64,000 nt of DNA, from contig NZ_CP165785.1 in assembly GCF_000513895.2 (NCBI RefSeq), forward strand, positions 124,001 to 188,000, read 5' to 3'. The notes under the pieces are model-generated. The model worked only from the letters and a program-made list of their open reading frames with translations. It was not told the origin of the DNA and did no database searches. This DNA comes from Ensifer sp. WSM1721. Lineage in GTDB: Bacteria; Pseudomonadota; Alphaproteobacteria; Rhizobiales; Rhizobiaceae. Position 1 is the first letter of the stretch; each line of letters opens with the position of its first letter. The position numbers and the translations under genes are program-made. Shown here one piece after another: positions 17,333 through 26,265 of this stretch.

Positions 17333-17725
17333 TTACGAGCGTTGCGAGGCTGCTCGGATTGACGTCGCGTGTGCGTTTTTTTGCACGTCCGTCTGAAAAC
17401 TTCCCAGATAGCGCCTCGTGTCAGGAACGGTAAGCCCCGCTGAGAGCATCGCGCATTTCCGGGTCATGGTGAGAGACTTCCATTGCCAATGCAGCGGTTC
17501 GATCCACGTTTGCCGGACGGCTTCGGCCACCCGATCGCGGATGACCACCAGCCAAGTTCGCGCTTCGCCGGGAAATGATGCGCCATTGCACCGCCGGACA
17601 CTGAAGCCCTTTCGCGGAGCTCCAACATTCCAGTGGCGATGTATCCCTGGCTGAAAAAGGCGCTGTAGGCCGTGTCAACGATCCGGCGACGCACGCCCTG
17701 GGGTCATTGGTTCTTCTGTTCTCGG
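17333..17725 (-). pseudogene. TetR-family regulator, frameshifted remnant
   Basis: The minus strand begins MTENRRTNDP, then in another frame RRRIVDTAYSAFFSQGYIATGM and RASVSGGAMAHHFPAKREL (a standard TetR helix-turn-helix). It continues in a second frame as VVIRDRVAEAVRQTWIEPL and in a third as LAMEVSHHDPEMRDAL, all in the order expected of one TetR protein. At least two or three frameshifts therefore break it. No single frame is long enough for a working protein. It lies beside a broken MarR gene, suggesting an eroding region. Confidence 0.75.
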
Positions 17726-18008
17726 TCATGGGAGCCGGCTGCGATCTACACCGACGACAATAGCATCTTACGCTGAGGGAGGCGAATTCTCGATCCAACG
17801 CTGTCATTCGCAGATAGCGCCCGCAATTCCGGTGCGGCTTGGCGACCTCGGTGCTGGCGGCGGCGTCCATGAAGAAGCGTGAGTGCCTAGCGGCCCTCCG
17901 CCGGCGCCGCTTCAAGGGCGGCAAAGAGCCGTCCGACGGACTAGGCCAACCGGCTGATCCTCTCGGGACGATGTATCGGCCAACAGGCCGAATGGATCAA
18001 AGGGTTTA

Positions 18009-18499
18009 ATGAAGTCTATATCAGCGGCACAGCGCCGGCGAACGCCAGCGGGAACCGCCTTGACCGATCTGATTTCTCGACTTGTTCCGGCTCAACAATC
18101 GCATGCTCGCGGCAGGCGACAGGCTGGTCGCGGGCCTTGGCCTGACGAGCGCCCGCTGGCAGGTCCTCGGCACGATCGTCGCGGCGGAGCGGCCACAGCC
18201 GGTGGCGTGGCTTGAGCGCGACATGGGTGCCAACCGCCAGAACGTCCAGCGCATCGTCAATGATTTGGAGAAGGAGGGGCTCGTCGCCTTCGAGCCCAAC
18301 CCGCATCACCGGCGGGCCCAACTCGTCGTTCTGACCGACAAGGGAAGCACGCCTACGATGCCGCCATGCGCCTGCAGGCGCCTTGGTCAACGAGCTCTCG
18401 GAGGGGCTTCTGGTCGAAGTCCTCGAAACGATGCGCGGCGTCATGTCGGCGCTGCGCCGGAAACTGGAAGGAAACGGGGATGCTGAAGAGCAACCGTGA
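18009..18499 (+). pseudogene. MarR-family regulator, frameshifted
   Basis: The first frame gives MKSISAAQRRRTPAGTALTDLIS, a MarR-like N-terminus; near 18080 the reading moves to RLFRLNNRMLAAGDRLVAGLGLTSARWQVLGTI, then a winged helix WLERDMGANRQNVQRIVNDLEKEGLV and HHRRAQLVVLTDKG. After about 18350 a further shift restores YDAAMRLQAPW-like and LLVEVLETMRGVMSALRRKLEGNG, ending at a TGA at 18499. Two frameshifts are thus needed to read the full ~160-aa protein. The 3' end overlaps the cytochrome b561 start by about 20 bp, so the two were an operon. Confidence 0.75.
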
Positions 18500-19013
18500 C
18501 CGCTATGGCGCGGTGGCGGTCTCCATTCATTGGCTGACCGCGATCCTGATCCTGGTCCTGCTCGGCTCCGGCTTCCAAGCCGCGAACGCCGTGGATGCGG
18601 CGGTCAAGACGCCGTTCCTTCGCGTTCACATTTCGGTGGCGATCGTCGTGCTGGTTCTTACGGTCTTTCGCATCGTCTGGTGGTGGCTGTTCGATCTCAA
18701 GCCGCTTCCCGTGGAGGGATCGCCCGCCTGGCAGGAACGGATCGCAAGCTGGGTACATTTGGGCTTCTACATCGTGGTGCTTGGGATGGCCGCCAGCGGC
18801 ATCGGGATGATGATCCTGAGCGGCGCGGCCCCTGCGGTCTTTGGCCCGCCTGGCGCGGCACTGCCGAACTTCACCGACTATCCCCCGCGCGTGCCGCATG
18901 GCTTGGGCGGCCGGCTGCTCGCGCGGCTGTTGGCGTTCCACGCCGGGGCAGCGCTATACCATCATTTTATTCGGCGTGACGGGCTGCTACGCCGGATGTG
19001 GTACGGTCGCTGA
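18480..19013 (+). CDS. Cytochrome b561 family membrane protein
   Basis: A 177-aa protein with four predicted membrane helices. Heme-ligating His candidates sit in SIHWLTAILILVLLGSG, RVHISVAIVVLVLTVFRI, WVHLGFYIVVLGMAASGIG and FHAGAALYHHFIRRDGLL, matching the YodB/YceJ-type cytochrome b561 pattern of electron transfer to quinone or superoxide. The start at 18480 overlaps the end of the MarR remnant, suggesting it was once regulated by that protein. It appears intact. Confidence 0.87.
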   Translation: MLKSNRDRYGAVAVSIHWLTAILILVLLGSGFQAANAVDAAVKTPFLRVHISVAIVVLVLTVFRIVWWWLFDLKPLPVEGSPAWQERIASWVHLGFYIVVLGMAASGIGMMILSGAAPAVFGPPGAALPNFTDYPPRVPHGLGGRLLARLLAFHAGAALYHHFIRRDGLLRRMWYGR

Positions 19014-19419
19014 GCAAGGCCGCACCACGCTTGTCACCGACTTCCCCTGGGGATCGAAGGCAGTTGGCCAATCGGCCCTTCTCGGCCTTTCAAGTTCGAC
19101 AAGCAACGACGTAACCCCACCGGGAATGAGAAGGTCAGCGCGGCGTCCGTCTTGTGTTCGCGATTTGATCTCCCTTGGCGTTGTTTAGGGGGAAACCAAC
19201 GCTATGTCCTCTACTTGGATGGCATTCTCGAATTTTTGACGTCGCCTCCTACCTGGGGCGGAGTCCTCCGCGCACGGACCCGCCTCGAGTGGAACAAGGT
19301 ATAAAGTGAGCGGTTGGTATGGAAGCTCACCGCCCATAGAGCGTCGACGCGCGTCACGTGAGCCGATCAAGGTTGCGGCTCCCGCTTTCCTTGGGGCGCT
19401 CGAACTACGAGGTCTCGCC
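19014..19419. other. Intergenic region upstream of the YihY/BrkB gene
   Basis: About 400 bp with no convincing gene. A GTG at 19306 opens the same frame as the next gene, but the intervening 38 codons do not look like family sequence, so the region is treated as a leader/promoter. Confidence 0.4.
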
Positions 19420-20409
19420 ATGAATTCCCACGAAAACCAAGAAGAAGCAGCGGCACGGGACGAGCCGGGGAGAGGACGGACCGCTACCACCCCCGGCGAC
19501 ATCCCGGCGCGTGGATTGAGAGACGTTTTCTGGCGCGTGGTCTCACAGGTCAGCGAAGACCGGGTGCCGCTCATCGCAGCCGGCGTCACCTTCTATATTC
19601 TTCTCGCCCTGTTTCCGGCACTGACCTCGCTGGTGTCAATCTACGGCCTCATTTCCGATCCGGCGGGCATTGGTGAGCAGATCACCTTCCTGGCGGGCGT
19701 CCTGCCGAAGCAGTCGCTTCAGTTGGTGACGGACCAATTGCAGGCGATCTCGTCGCAGAAGGCCTCCAGTCTGAGTATCGGCTTCATTGCTGGGCTACTC
19801 ATCGCACTCTGGAGCGCGCGTAACGGGGTGGCAGCACTCTTCGAGGCCATGAACATCGCCTATGACGAAGTTGAGGAGCGAGGCTTCATCCGGCTGACGC
19901 TGCTTATCCTTGGCTTTACGGCGGGTGGTCTCCTGATCACGGCTGTACTGATCGCTGCCATCGCGGTTTTGCCGGCAGTCCTTGCCTTTCTGCCGCTCGA
20001 CCAATGGCTGGAGAGGCTTGCAAGGATTGCGCGCTGGCCCGTGCTCTTGCTCCTGATTGGCGCTGCCATCGCCTTGGTTTACCGTTACGGGCCCGATCGA
20101 GATCCACCGAAGCTGAGGTGGCTCACTTGGGGCGCAGCGTTCAGCACGCTCTGCTGGTTCCCCGCGTCGCTTCTGTTCTCATTCTACATCGACAACTTCG
20201 CGGACTATAACGCCACCTACGGCGCAATGGGCGCATTGATCGGCTTCATGCTCTGGATTTGGGTATCGACGATGATCATCATCGTGGGCGCGGAGCTTAA
20301 CGCAGAGCTGGAGCACCAGACGACGCGCGATTCCACGACCGGTCCGCCCAAGAAAATGGGCAAGCGCGACGCCCACGTGGCTGACACCATAGGCAAGTCC
20401 AGCGATTGA
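19420..20409 (+). CDS. YihY/virulence factor BrkB family membrane protein
   Basis: A 329-aa inner-membrane protein with about six transmembrane helices and the family motifs DRVPLIAAGVTFYILLALFPALTSLVSIYGL near residue 50, GLLIALWSARNGVAALFEAMNIAYDE, RFL-like RWLTWGAAFSTLCWF and YNATYGAMGALIGFMLWIWVSTMIIIVGAELNAELE at the C-terminal end. The family was once called ribonuclease BN in error; its function is uncertain. Start at 19420 (MNSHENQEEAAARDEPG) gives a charged cytosolic N-tail. It stands alone, followed by a GC-rich inverted repeat. Confidence 0.88.
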   Translation: MNSHENQEEAAARDEPGRGRTATTPGDIPARGLRDVFWRVVSQVSEDRVPLIAAGVTFYILLALFPALTSLVSIYGLISDPAGIGEQITFLAGVLPKQSLQLVTDQLQAISSQKASSLSIGFIAGLLIALWSARNGVAALFEAMNIAYDEVEERGFIRLTLLILGFTAGGLLITAVLIAAIAVLPAVLAFLPLDQWLERLARIARWPVLLLLIGAAIALVYRYGPDRDPPKLRWLTWGAAFSTLCWFPASLLFSFYIDNFADYNATYGAMGALIGFMLWIWVSTMIIIVGAELNAELEHQTTRDSTTGPPKKMGKRDAHVADTIGKSSD

Positions 20410-20448
20410 GTGCGCCGGCGCCGTCCTGACTCCCAGCGGCCGGCGCAC
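20410..20448 (+). terminator. GC-rich inverted repeat after the YihY/BrkB gene
   Basis: Arms GTGCGCCGGC (20410-20419) and GCCGGCGCAC (20439-20448) pair perfectly over 10 bp with a 19-base loop, directly after the stop codon. There is no T-run, so this may be a transcript-stabilising hairpin or weak terminator. Confidence 0.4.
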
Positions 20449-20769
20449 CTGGCTCGTGCCTAGCGCCAACACATGCGTCTCAGAATGCGGCCCGCGGCCG
20501 CAAAAATCTGAAAAATAAAAAGTCTCGTTGGGACTTGAGCGGAAGCTCGTCGGACGAGATTCACGCCAATGTCAGACGGCGTCCTTCATCACTCCCCCGG
20601 TGAGTAGTTGCCCTTGTGATCTAGCGCGATTTTCGATTCACCGTCCACCTCCGATCGACGCACCAGGATCCCTGATGGCGTTTCCGGGTGCTTTGAAATA
20701 AGTTCCCGTCGAACGGGTAATCTGGTGGGGCAAGGGATGAAGATCGTTCTGTCGAAATATCAGCGGTAC

Positions 20770-20850
20770 GCCGCTCTGGCAGGGTGCTCGGCGAGCGGGC
20801 GAGAACGTCAGCAAGCCATGCTGCGGATCGATGTCGTTGAGCTTGGCCGC
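20770..20850 (-). mobile_element. IS66-type transposase C-terminal scar
   Basis: On the minus strand, 20821-20850 reads AAKLNDIDPQ and, after a one-base loss, AWLADVLAR, which together match a conserved strip near the C-terminus of IS66 TnpC transposases. The flanking sequence does not continue the match, so this is a short decayed scar. The rest of 20449-21147 (about 700 bp) holds no gene I recognise. Confidence 0.4.
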
Positions 20851-21147
20851 TGGACGGCAACTCGTCTCTCGCCTACGGGCTAAGCGCGCCTTGTCGATCA
20901 CGACACGACACTCCGCAACACCTTTCGGAGAAGCGAATGATCCAATAAGCTCGCTGTTCGCCGCTGCGGCAGCGCGCCCGATCGCGCATCTCCGAATACC
21001 CTTCAGAAGTGAAGTGCAGCGGAGACCGCGGGAAGGTCGCGAGTGGGTAGTGAGCGGCCGTTCCTTGTCGCTCGCCTGCGAGTGCCGGCGCTCTACGGCC
21101 GGCAGACCACCGGCGGCGTCCAGCAAGACAGGCGGCTCAGGCGTTCC

Positions 21148-22473
21148 TCACTGTGTCAGCGTGTTCTTGTAGATGACGCCGTCCTTCATGATGATTTTGA
21201 AGTGGTTCGCAGGATCAGCCACCAGGTCGATGTTCTCCAGCGGATTGCCTTCGACGAGCAGGAGGTCCGCGAGTGCGCCTTCCTCGATCACGCCGAGCTT
21301 TCCCGGATAGGGGTTGCGCTGGCCCGACAGCGCCAGCAACTCGGCATTGGTCCCGGTGGCCATGACCAGCGCTTCGGCAGGCGTGTACCAACGCACGAGC
21401 GAGGCCAGAATTGCCCCCTGCTGCTTCGCCAGCGCACGGGAGAACAGGACGTCCGTACCCCAGGCCGTCTTGATCTTGTACTTCTTTGCCAGTCCGTATG
21501 TCCTGCCGATGCCTGGCCACACCTCATCGGCCTTGGCGCGCTCGACCGAACCCTGCCGGAGGCCTGTCCTCATCAACTCGGGAAGCGGCTGCAAGCTCAG
21601 CCAAACGTCCTTTTCGGCGATCAGCCTGGCGGTTGCCTCGTCCATGAGAAAGCCGTGTTCGATGCACTTCACACCAGCCGCGATAGCCTTCCGGATCGCA
21701 TCCGAGGTGAAGGCGTGCGCGGCGACGTAGGTGCCCCAATTCTCGGCAATCTCAACGGCGGCCCTCAGTTCGGGCTCGGTGAAGGTGGTGACGTCGAGCG
21801 GGCTGTGGGGCGACGACACTCCGCCGCCCGCTGTCAACTTCAGCAGCGCGGCCCCCTGCATGAACTGCTCGCGGGCACGCAAACGCACCTCGTCGGGGCT
21901 GTCCACGACGATGCTGCCGCCGTTCCTCTCCATGGGGGTGAACACGCCGCCGATCGTCCGAGGCAAGTCGCTGAGCTGGCGGAAATCCCCATGCCCGCTG
22001 GTCACAGTGATCATGGCTCCAGACGGATAGATGCGCGGTCCCGCGATGATGCCCTGATCTATCGCGCGCTTGAGGCCGAACGCCGGCCCGCCCACGTCGC
22101 GAACGGTGGTGAAGCCGCGCATCAGCGTATCCGTCGCCTCGTCGCCGGCCGCGAGATTGGCGAAGCCGACGTCGCCCATCGCCTCTGCCGGGGTGGACGC
22201 TATCAGCATTGCGTGCCAGTGCGCATCGATCAGCCCCGGCATCAGCGTTCGCCCGTCGCCGGCAATGCGCTCAGCGCCTTCGGCCTCGATGGGGCTTGCC
22301 GATATCACCGCGATCACATTGCCCTTGACCAGCACATTCGACGGAGCCGAAAGAGCAGCACCTTTTCCGTCGAAGATGCGGACGTCTTCGAAAAGCACGT
22401 CATCGGCGCTTGCGGTGGCGCAAAGTCCGAGCAGGAGAGCCGCCGCAAGCATTTCTCTGCCAGAGCGAAGCAT
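21148..22473 (-). CDS. Secreted/periplasmic amidohydrolase (imidazolonepropionase/prolidase-like)
   Basis: A 441-aa metal-dependent amidohydrolase. The N-terminus MLRSGREMLAAALLLGLCATASA is a Sec-type signal peptide ending ASA-DD. The TIM-barrel follows: PGLIDAHWH (HxH metal pair; the first His of the usual DxHxH is retained), GFTTVRDVGG, LLKLTAGGGVSS with a likely metal Lys, AAHAFTSDAIRKAI, CIEHGFLM and AWGTDVL with the catalytic Asp. ALADLLLVEGNPLENI is the C-terminal composite-domain signature. Members cleave Xaa-Pro/Xaa-Arg dipeptides or similar. Start at 22473 follows GGAG; a longer frame from 22575 is less likely. No operon partners. Confidence 0.85.
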   Translation of the reverse strand: MLRSGREMLAAALLLGLCATASADDVLFEDVRIFDGKGAALSAPSNVLVKGNVIAVISASPIEAEGAERIAGDGRTLMPGLIDAHWHAMLIASTPAEAMGDVGFANLAAGDEATDTLMRGFTTVRDVGGPAFGLKRAIDQGIIAGPRIYPSGAMITVTSGHGDFRQLSDLPRTIGGVFTPMERNGGSIVVDSPDEVRLRAREQFMQGAALLKLTAGGGVSSPHSPLDVTTFTEPELRAAVEIAENWGTYVAAHAFTSDAIRKAIAAGVKCIEHGFLMDEATARLIAEKDVWLSLQPLPELMRTGLRQGSVERAKADEVWPGIGRTYGLAKKYKIKTAWGTDVLFSRALAKQQGAILASLVRWYTPAEALVMATGTNAELLALSGQRNPYPGKLGVIEEGALADLLLVEGNPLENIDLVADPANHFKIIMKDGVIYKNTLTQ

Positions 22474-22949
22474 CGTGAAAACTCCGCGCGCAAGAAAGAA
22501 CAACGCTGCGGCGCAGGACACGGCATGCGCCACAACCTTTGCCAGCTTCTGCGATCCGAAGGATTTTTGACACATGACGATTATCCCGCTTCAGGAGGAG
22601 AGATGATCACTGCGCAAGGACAAGTTGTAGCTTATACGGCGTCGGCGTCAAGAAGCGTTCCAGCCCAGTCTCTTCGCCGTGAAGGGCCGTGTCGAAAGTC
22701 AAGCCCTCCGCGATGATATCAGGGTTAGCAGTGCAACGTTCCCTTAGGAAGCGAGCAGACGATTCTGACGAGGCGCCGCCTACGGGTCTTGCGTGTAAGA
22801 ATTCGGCCGAGGGATTTCCGCTTTGGGGGTCGAAGGGAGCCATTCTTCACGAGCCCTGTACACGCCTGTTGCGAGGATGTTCACCTTCTGGGCCAAGAAG
22901 ATCGCAATGTATCAACGGGAACGGCGGAGATTGCCGGCAGCGCGGGTTC
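22474..22949. other. Intergenic region between amidohydrolase and a small hypothetical gene
   Basis: About 475 bp. A plus-strand AGGAGGAG followed by ATG at 22603 opens a 37-codon frame, and a 78-codon minus-strand frame runs 22843-22607; neither has recognisable content. I treat both as unsupported. Confidence 0.35.
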
Positions 22950-23258
22950 TTAAATCCCTGACCCGTAGAGTTCTTGGTCGTCATCGCCTTCCCAGGGTAA
23001 GGGCATGGAGGTGCGATTGAGATTGGCTGACGGCATCGGCATCCAGCACTTTAATTCGGGTTCGGCGTATTCGATGATGCGGCCGGGCGAGGAATCAGCG
23101 GCGCGCCAGCCTTCTGGGCCGAACCGATCGCCATTCGACCAGTACGCGAGGTCAACTTCGGCCGCCCCCTGTTCGGACGGGCGGATCGTGACGAGGATCC
23201 GACTGCCGTCTTTCGGCGCGCTTGCCATGTGGCGCCAGTAGTCTGGCTCGGCCATCAT
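22950..23258 (-). CDS. Small conserved hypothetical protein (WxxMxxAPKDG type)
   Basis: A 102-aa protein starting MMAEPDYWRHMASAPKDGSRILVTIRPS after a good GGAGG site. The pattern of a tryptophan, Met, then APKDG and ILV, with a later YWSNGDRFGPEGWRAAD, is recurrent in small rhizobial and phage-associated proteins of unknown role. No signal peptide or membrane segment. It is monocistronic, with the next gene divergent 341 bp away. Confidence 0.7.
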   Translation of the reverse strand: MMAEPDYWRHMASAPKDGSRILVTIRPSEQGAAEVDLAYWSNGDRFGPEGWRAADSSPGRIIEYAEPELKCWMPMPSANLNRTSMPLPWEGDDDQELYGSGI

Positions 23259-23599
23259 TTTTCCTCCTGCCCTTGCTGCACGTCGCAAGTGTCGCCTTGC
23301 CATCGAAAACGGTCAACTCAAACCTTGCACGACCGATCGTCTATCGCTTGAGTGAGTCGCGTCCCACAGGTGGTGAATTGGGTGGTAGCGAATCCGCTCG
23401 AGTGCGTCTCGACGGCGCCGTAGCGATCGAGCGGCGGTGCCGAGAAAGGGTATCTTTTTTTCACAGGTTTTCGGGCATTCTAGCTTGTGTGTCCTGTTCT
23501 GCCGACCTCATTCGCATTGCCAGAGGCTCCCTCGGTTTCTATCCTGACGCATCATCCGCACCGCACTGGTGCGCCGAAGCCCGAGGACACTAAAAGCCG
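23259..23599. other. Divergent intergenic region
   Basis: About 340 bp between divergent starts at 23258 and 23600. It holds a T-rich tract near 23455-23465 but no clear operator or small gene. Confidence 0.35.
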
Positions 23600-24577
23600 A
23601 TGGCATCTCAGCTGGATATGTTTGCCTCGCCGCCTGAGCCAGGCGATGATGTCGTAGTAAAGCTGCGGGGACCGTTGAAGCTGCGGCGACGGACGCCACT
23701 CGATGACGAGGGTATGGCCCGGCTTTTGGAGGAGAGCGGCAGCTATCGCGTCCTGCGCAAGCTTGTCGGCCGCCAGATCGTCGATATACCACGGCCGGGA
23801 TTTCCTCGCATCGGAGTGATCGTCGACACCGAGACGACGGGCCTTGACCACAGCAAGGACGAGATCATCGAAATCGGCGCAGTTGCGTTCACCTTTGACG
23901 ACGACGGCCATATCGGCGATGTCACGGGCGTTTACGGCGGCCTGCAGCAGCCGACCGTCCCGATCCCCCCTGAAATCACCCGACTCACAGGAATGACCGA
24001 CGAGATGGTTGCCGGGCAGCTGATCGATGTCGGGTCGCTTCGAGCGTTGCTCGACCCGGCCGATCTGGTGATCGCCCACAATGCCGGCTTCGATCGTCCT
24101 TTCTGCGAGGCGTTCTCAAGCATGTTTTCCGACAAGGCATGGGCCTGTTCCGTCAAGGAGGTCGATTGGGCGACGCGCGGTTTCGAGGGCACGAAGCTCG
24201 GCTATCTGATTGGTCAAAGTGGCTATTTCCACGATGGCCATCGCGCCGTCGACGACTGTTTTGCTCTGCTCGAGGTGCTCGCCGGCGGCGACGGGGCGAC
24301 GCAACCAAGCGCTTTTGCGGAACTTCTCAAGACAAGTCAGCGCTCGCGCGTGCGCATCTTCGCCGAGCACAGTCCGTTCGACATGAAAGATCATCTGAAG
24401 GCTCGGGGATACCGCTGGTCGGATGGCAGCGACGGCCGTCCGAAATCCTGGTGGATCGAAATCGACGAGGAGCACCTCGCCGCGGAGCTCGCTTTTTTGA
24501 GGTCAGAGATCTACCGGTGGGAAGAGGCCGACCCACCGGTCAAAAGGCTGACGGCGTTTGATCGGTACAAGGCTTGA
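23600..24577 (+). CDS. DnaQ-like 3'-5' exonuclease (DEDDh)
   Basis: A 325-aa protein with an RNase-T/DnaQ exonuclease domain from about residue 70 to 235. Exo I is VIVDTETTGLD, Exo II is LVIAHNAGFDRPFCE, and Exo III is GHRAVDDCFALLEV, giving the full DEDDh set. A short N-terminal extension (residues 1-70) and a C-terminal ~80-residue part (IFAEHSPFDMKDHLKARGYRW, then WWIEIDEEHL) that resembles DUF-type tails of plasmid/phage-encoded epsilon homologues flank it. It is probably a DNA-processing nuclease rather than the replicative epsilon subunit, which is usually ~240 aa. Confidence 0.85.
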   Translation: MASQLDMFASPPEPGDDVVVKLRGPLKLRRRTPLDDEGMARLLEESGSYRVLRKLVGRQIVDIPRPGFPRIGVIVDTETTGLDHSKDEIIEIGAVAFTFDDDGHIGDVTGVYGGLQQPTVPIPPEITRLTGMTDEMVAGQLIDVGSLRALLDPADLVIAHNAGFDRPFCEAFSSMFSDKAWACSVKEVDWATRGFEGTKLGYLIGQSGYFHDGHRAVDDCFALLEVLAGGDGATQPSAFAELLKTSQRSRVRIFAEHSPFDMKDHLKARGYRWSDGSDGRPKSWWIEIDEEHLAAELAFLRSEIYRWEEADPPVKRLTAFDRYKA

Positions 24578-24714
24578 TGGGAGGGCCTTGCCACATGGGC
24601 CGAGGCAAGCGGTTGCGCAGGCTCGTTACCGCGATGGTATTGCCGTCTCGAAACGTGTGAGGAAGCAACAGCTGCAGCAGGATCGCAATCCGGCATGCTC
24701 AAGGTGGGAACACT

Positions 24715-25317
24715 ATGAAGACACCGTGGAAATTCCTTACCCGATTGACGTCGCGGCGACCATCGGCGAAAGCGCAAGGGAGTTCGATCGGGAATGGCAC
24801 CGATCCCAAGGCTCTCGAGAGCGAAGTGGATAGGTCCGCGCATCTGACCAGTTTGACGGTAGCTGCCAGTCCACCTGCGCACGATGAGGACCTCTCGGCG
24901 GATCAAGGGTCGGTGGCATCGGTTAAGGCGAATAGCGATGACGATGTCGCACAGGCGTCAAAACCGCCGATCCATACAGAATTGGCTGAAACAACTGTGC
25001 GACATGAAGCCGACCATTCGGGTGCCGAAGCGAGTTCGTTAGCTCCGAAAAGAGCGACAAGCACAAAGTCGCAGAGCAAACCGCTGGTCAAGCGTCGAGA
25101 ACGCAGGAAGAGAGCCAAGCCCCACGTGGCTGCCCAGAGAGCCGTCGCCCCAACACATCATCAAAGTTTGCAGCCCTCGTCTTCACGTGACTTGTTCTTC
25201 CAGGAAGTGGGAACACTTGAAGAAGAAATCAAAATGCTGAGGACCCAGCTCGCTCGAAAGCTTCATCTCCAGAACGTTCAGCTAAAGAAGATGCTCGAGC
25301 GCTTCGACGTTTCGTGA
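24715..25317 (+). CDS. SyrB-related coiled-coil protein (copy 1)
   Basis: A 200-aa basic, low-complexity protein. It starts MKTPWKFLTR, is rich in Ala/Ser/Asp in the middle with a Lys/Arg patch (KRRERRKRAKPH), and ends in a short leucine-heptad coiled coil, LEEEIKMLRTQLARKLHLQNVQLKKMLERFD. The same C-terminal pattern occurs at 28549-29160, which also starts MKTP, and in SyrB at 27832-28287. It is probably a divergent relative of the SyrB regulators of rhizobia. Ribosome site AAGGTGGG precedes 24715. Function is inferred by resemblance only. Confidence 0.65.
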   Translation: MKTPWKFLTRLTSRRPSAKAQGSSIGNGTDPKALESEVDRSAHLTSLTVAASPPAHDEDLSADQGSVASVKANSDDDVAQASKPPIHTELAETTVRHEADHSGAEASSLAPKRATSTKSQSKPLVKRRERRKRAKPHVAAQRAVAPTHHQSLQPSSSRDLFFQEVGTLEEEIKMLRTQLARKLHLQNVQLKKMLERFDVS

Positions 25318-25457
25318 GCTTGGCAGCGCGCCCTACAAGCGCTCACTCGCGTAGTCTGGCAAAGCCTCGCCGCCACTGAATTGAATGAGTGTGAGGCCTT
25401 GCTGAGCAGGCGGGCCGTCAACCCGCTCAGCGCATATTCGCCGATGCACGCTGCGCT

Positions 25458-25667
25458 TCAGGACAGCCCAGCGACAATGCTCAAGCCTAGGTCGTCGCGA
25501 ATCCCTGTTTGATAAGCGCTGATCAGGTCAGCGGCGAGCGCTTCAGCTTCTTCAGACTTGCGTGACAAAGCTCTTCTTTGCAGCTCGTCTTGGAAGGCCT
25601 TTCCGATCATTTCCAACTCGTCAGGCCCAATTGGATTGAAACTCATGGTTTGAGCTAAACTCATCAT
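25458..25667 (-). CDS. Small hypothetical protein
   Basis: A 69-aa frame starting MMSLAQTMSFNPIGPDELEMIGKAFQDEL after a strong GGAGGGAGGG site. It is helical and acidic, with no membrane segment (EEAEALAADLISAYQTGIRD), and resembles short conserved rhizobial proteins of unknown function. It stands alone between the SyrB-related gene and a tiny membrane-protein frame. Confidence 0.6.
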   Translation of the reverse strand: MMSLAQTMSFNPIGPDELEMIGKAFQDELQRRALSRKSEEAEALAADLISAYQTGIRDDLGLSIVAGLS

Positions 25668-25753
25668 TCGCCCTCCCTCCACCCGATGCGGCGGAAGCCC
25701 TTTCGTGCCCTTCGCGTTTCAGTCTGATTCGGGGGCGCAGCTTCGCTGGAGAT

Positions 25754-25912
25754 CTATCGATGGTGAGCCGTCCTTACGGCCCGACCATGCGTATCGGTCC
25801 ACTGCAGTGCCGCAATGGCGGAGCTGAATAGCAGGGCAGGTATAGCCAGAGCTCCCATGAACTTGAGCATTTGGAGCCGACGTGTGCGTTTTCCATCCCA
25901 GTCGTAAGCCAT
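25754..25912 (-). CDS. Very small membrane protein candidate
   Basis: A 52-codon frame too short for routine calling: MAYDWDGKRTRRLQMLKFMG, then a hydrophobic stretch ALAIPALLFSSAIAAL and a short tail WTDTHGRAVRTAHHR before TAG. The charged N-terminus plus one helix suits a single-pass inner-membrane microprotein; an AAGGGTG lies upstream. I have a vague sense of similar YDWDG-starting small proteins in rhizobia, which I cannot verify. Confidence 0.45.
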   Translation of the reverse strand: MAYDWDGKRTRRLQMLKFMGALAIPALLFSSAIAALQWTDTHGRAVRTAHHR

Positions 25913-26127
25913 TCGCTACACCCTTGCTACTGGAAACAGTATGTCAAGATAGAACCAGAGAACGATTTTCCGGTCGAGTCTATTTTCAAGTATTACTTTT
26001 AAGCGAATTTCATGTGCGGAATTTATATTAGGCGTCCAACGGGCGCCGGTAGAAAATGAGAAGTAGAGGTGGCCAAGCAATTGAAGCATGACGATCACCT
26101 TTGCAGTGATGGGCGGCGTGATCTCTA

Positions 26128-26185
26128 GGCTCAGGACTCATTGCTTAGAACCAGAAGATGACGGTTGACGATGCAGATCACCGAC
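26128..26185. mobile_element. Solo end of the same IS427-type element
   Basis: GGCTCAGGACTCAT at 26128, followed by TAGAACCAGAAGATGACGG, matches the left end of the element at 26739 (GGCTCAGGGCTCAT ... CAGAGCCAGAAGATGACGG) with a few differences. It is also preceded by CTA, as at the intact element's flanks. No transposase follows, so it is a one-ended relic from an older insertion. Confidence 0.65.
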
Positions 26186-26265
26186 TTTGAATCTGATTTG
26201 CAGCCCTTGGAAATCCCTTCGATTCAAGACAAGATCATCACGCTCTAGTGTTTGGGGAGACTCCG

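Noticed and set aside
21043..22716. A 557-codon plus-strand frame across the amidohydrolase
   Set aside because: Antisense to the signal-peptide-bearing amidohydrolase; no family features.
22607..22843. A 78-codon minus-strand frame upstream of the amidohydrolase
   Set aside because: Weak ribosome site, no family resemblance and no operon context.
26170..26247. A 25-codon plus-strand frame MQITDFESDLQPLEIPSIQD... ahead of the deaminase
   Set aside because: Too short to support as a gene; it may be the tail of a gene lost when the older IS end inserted.
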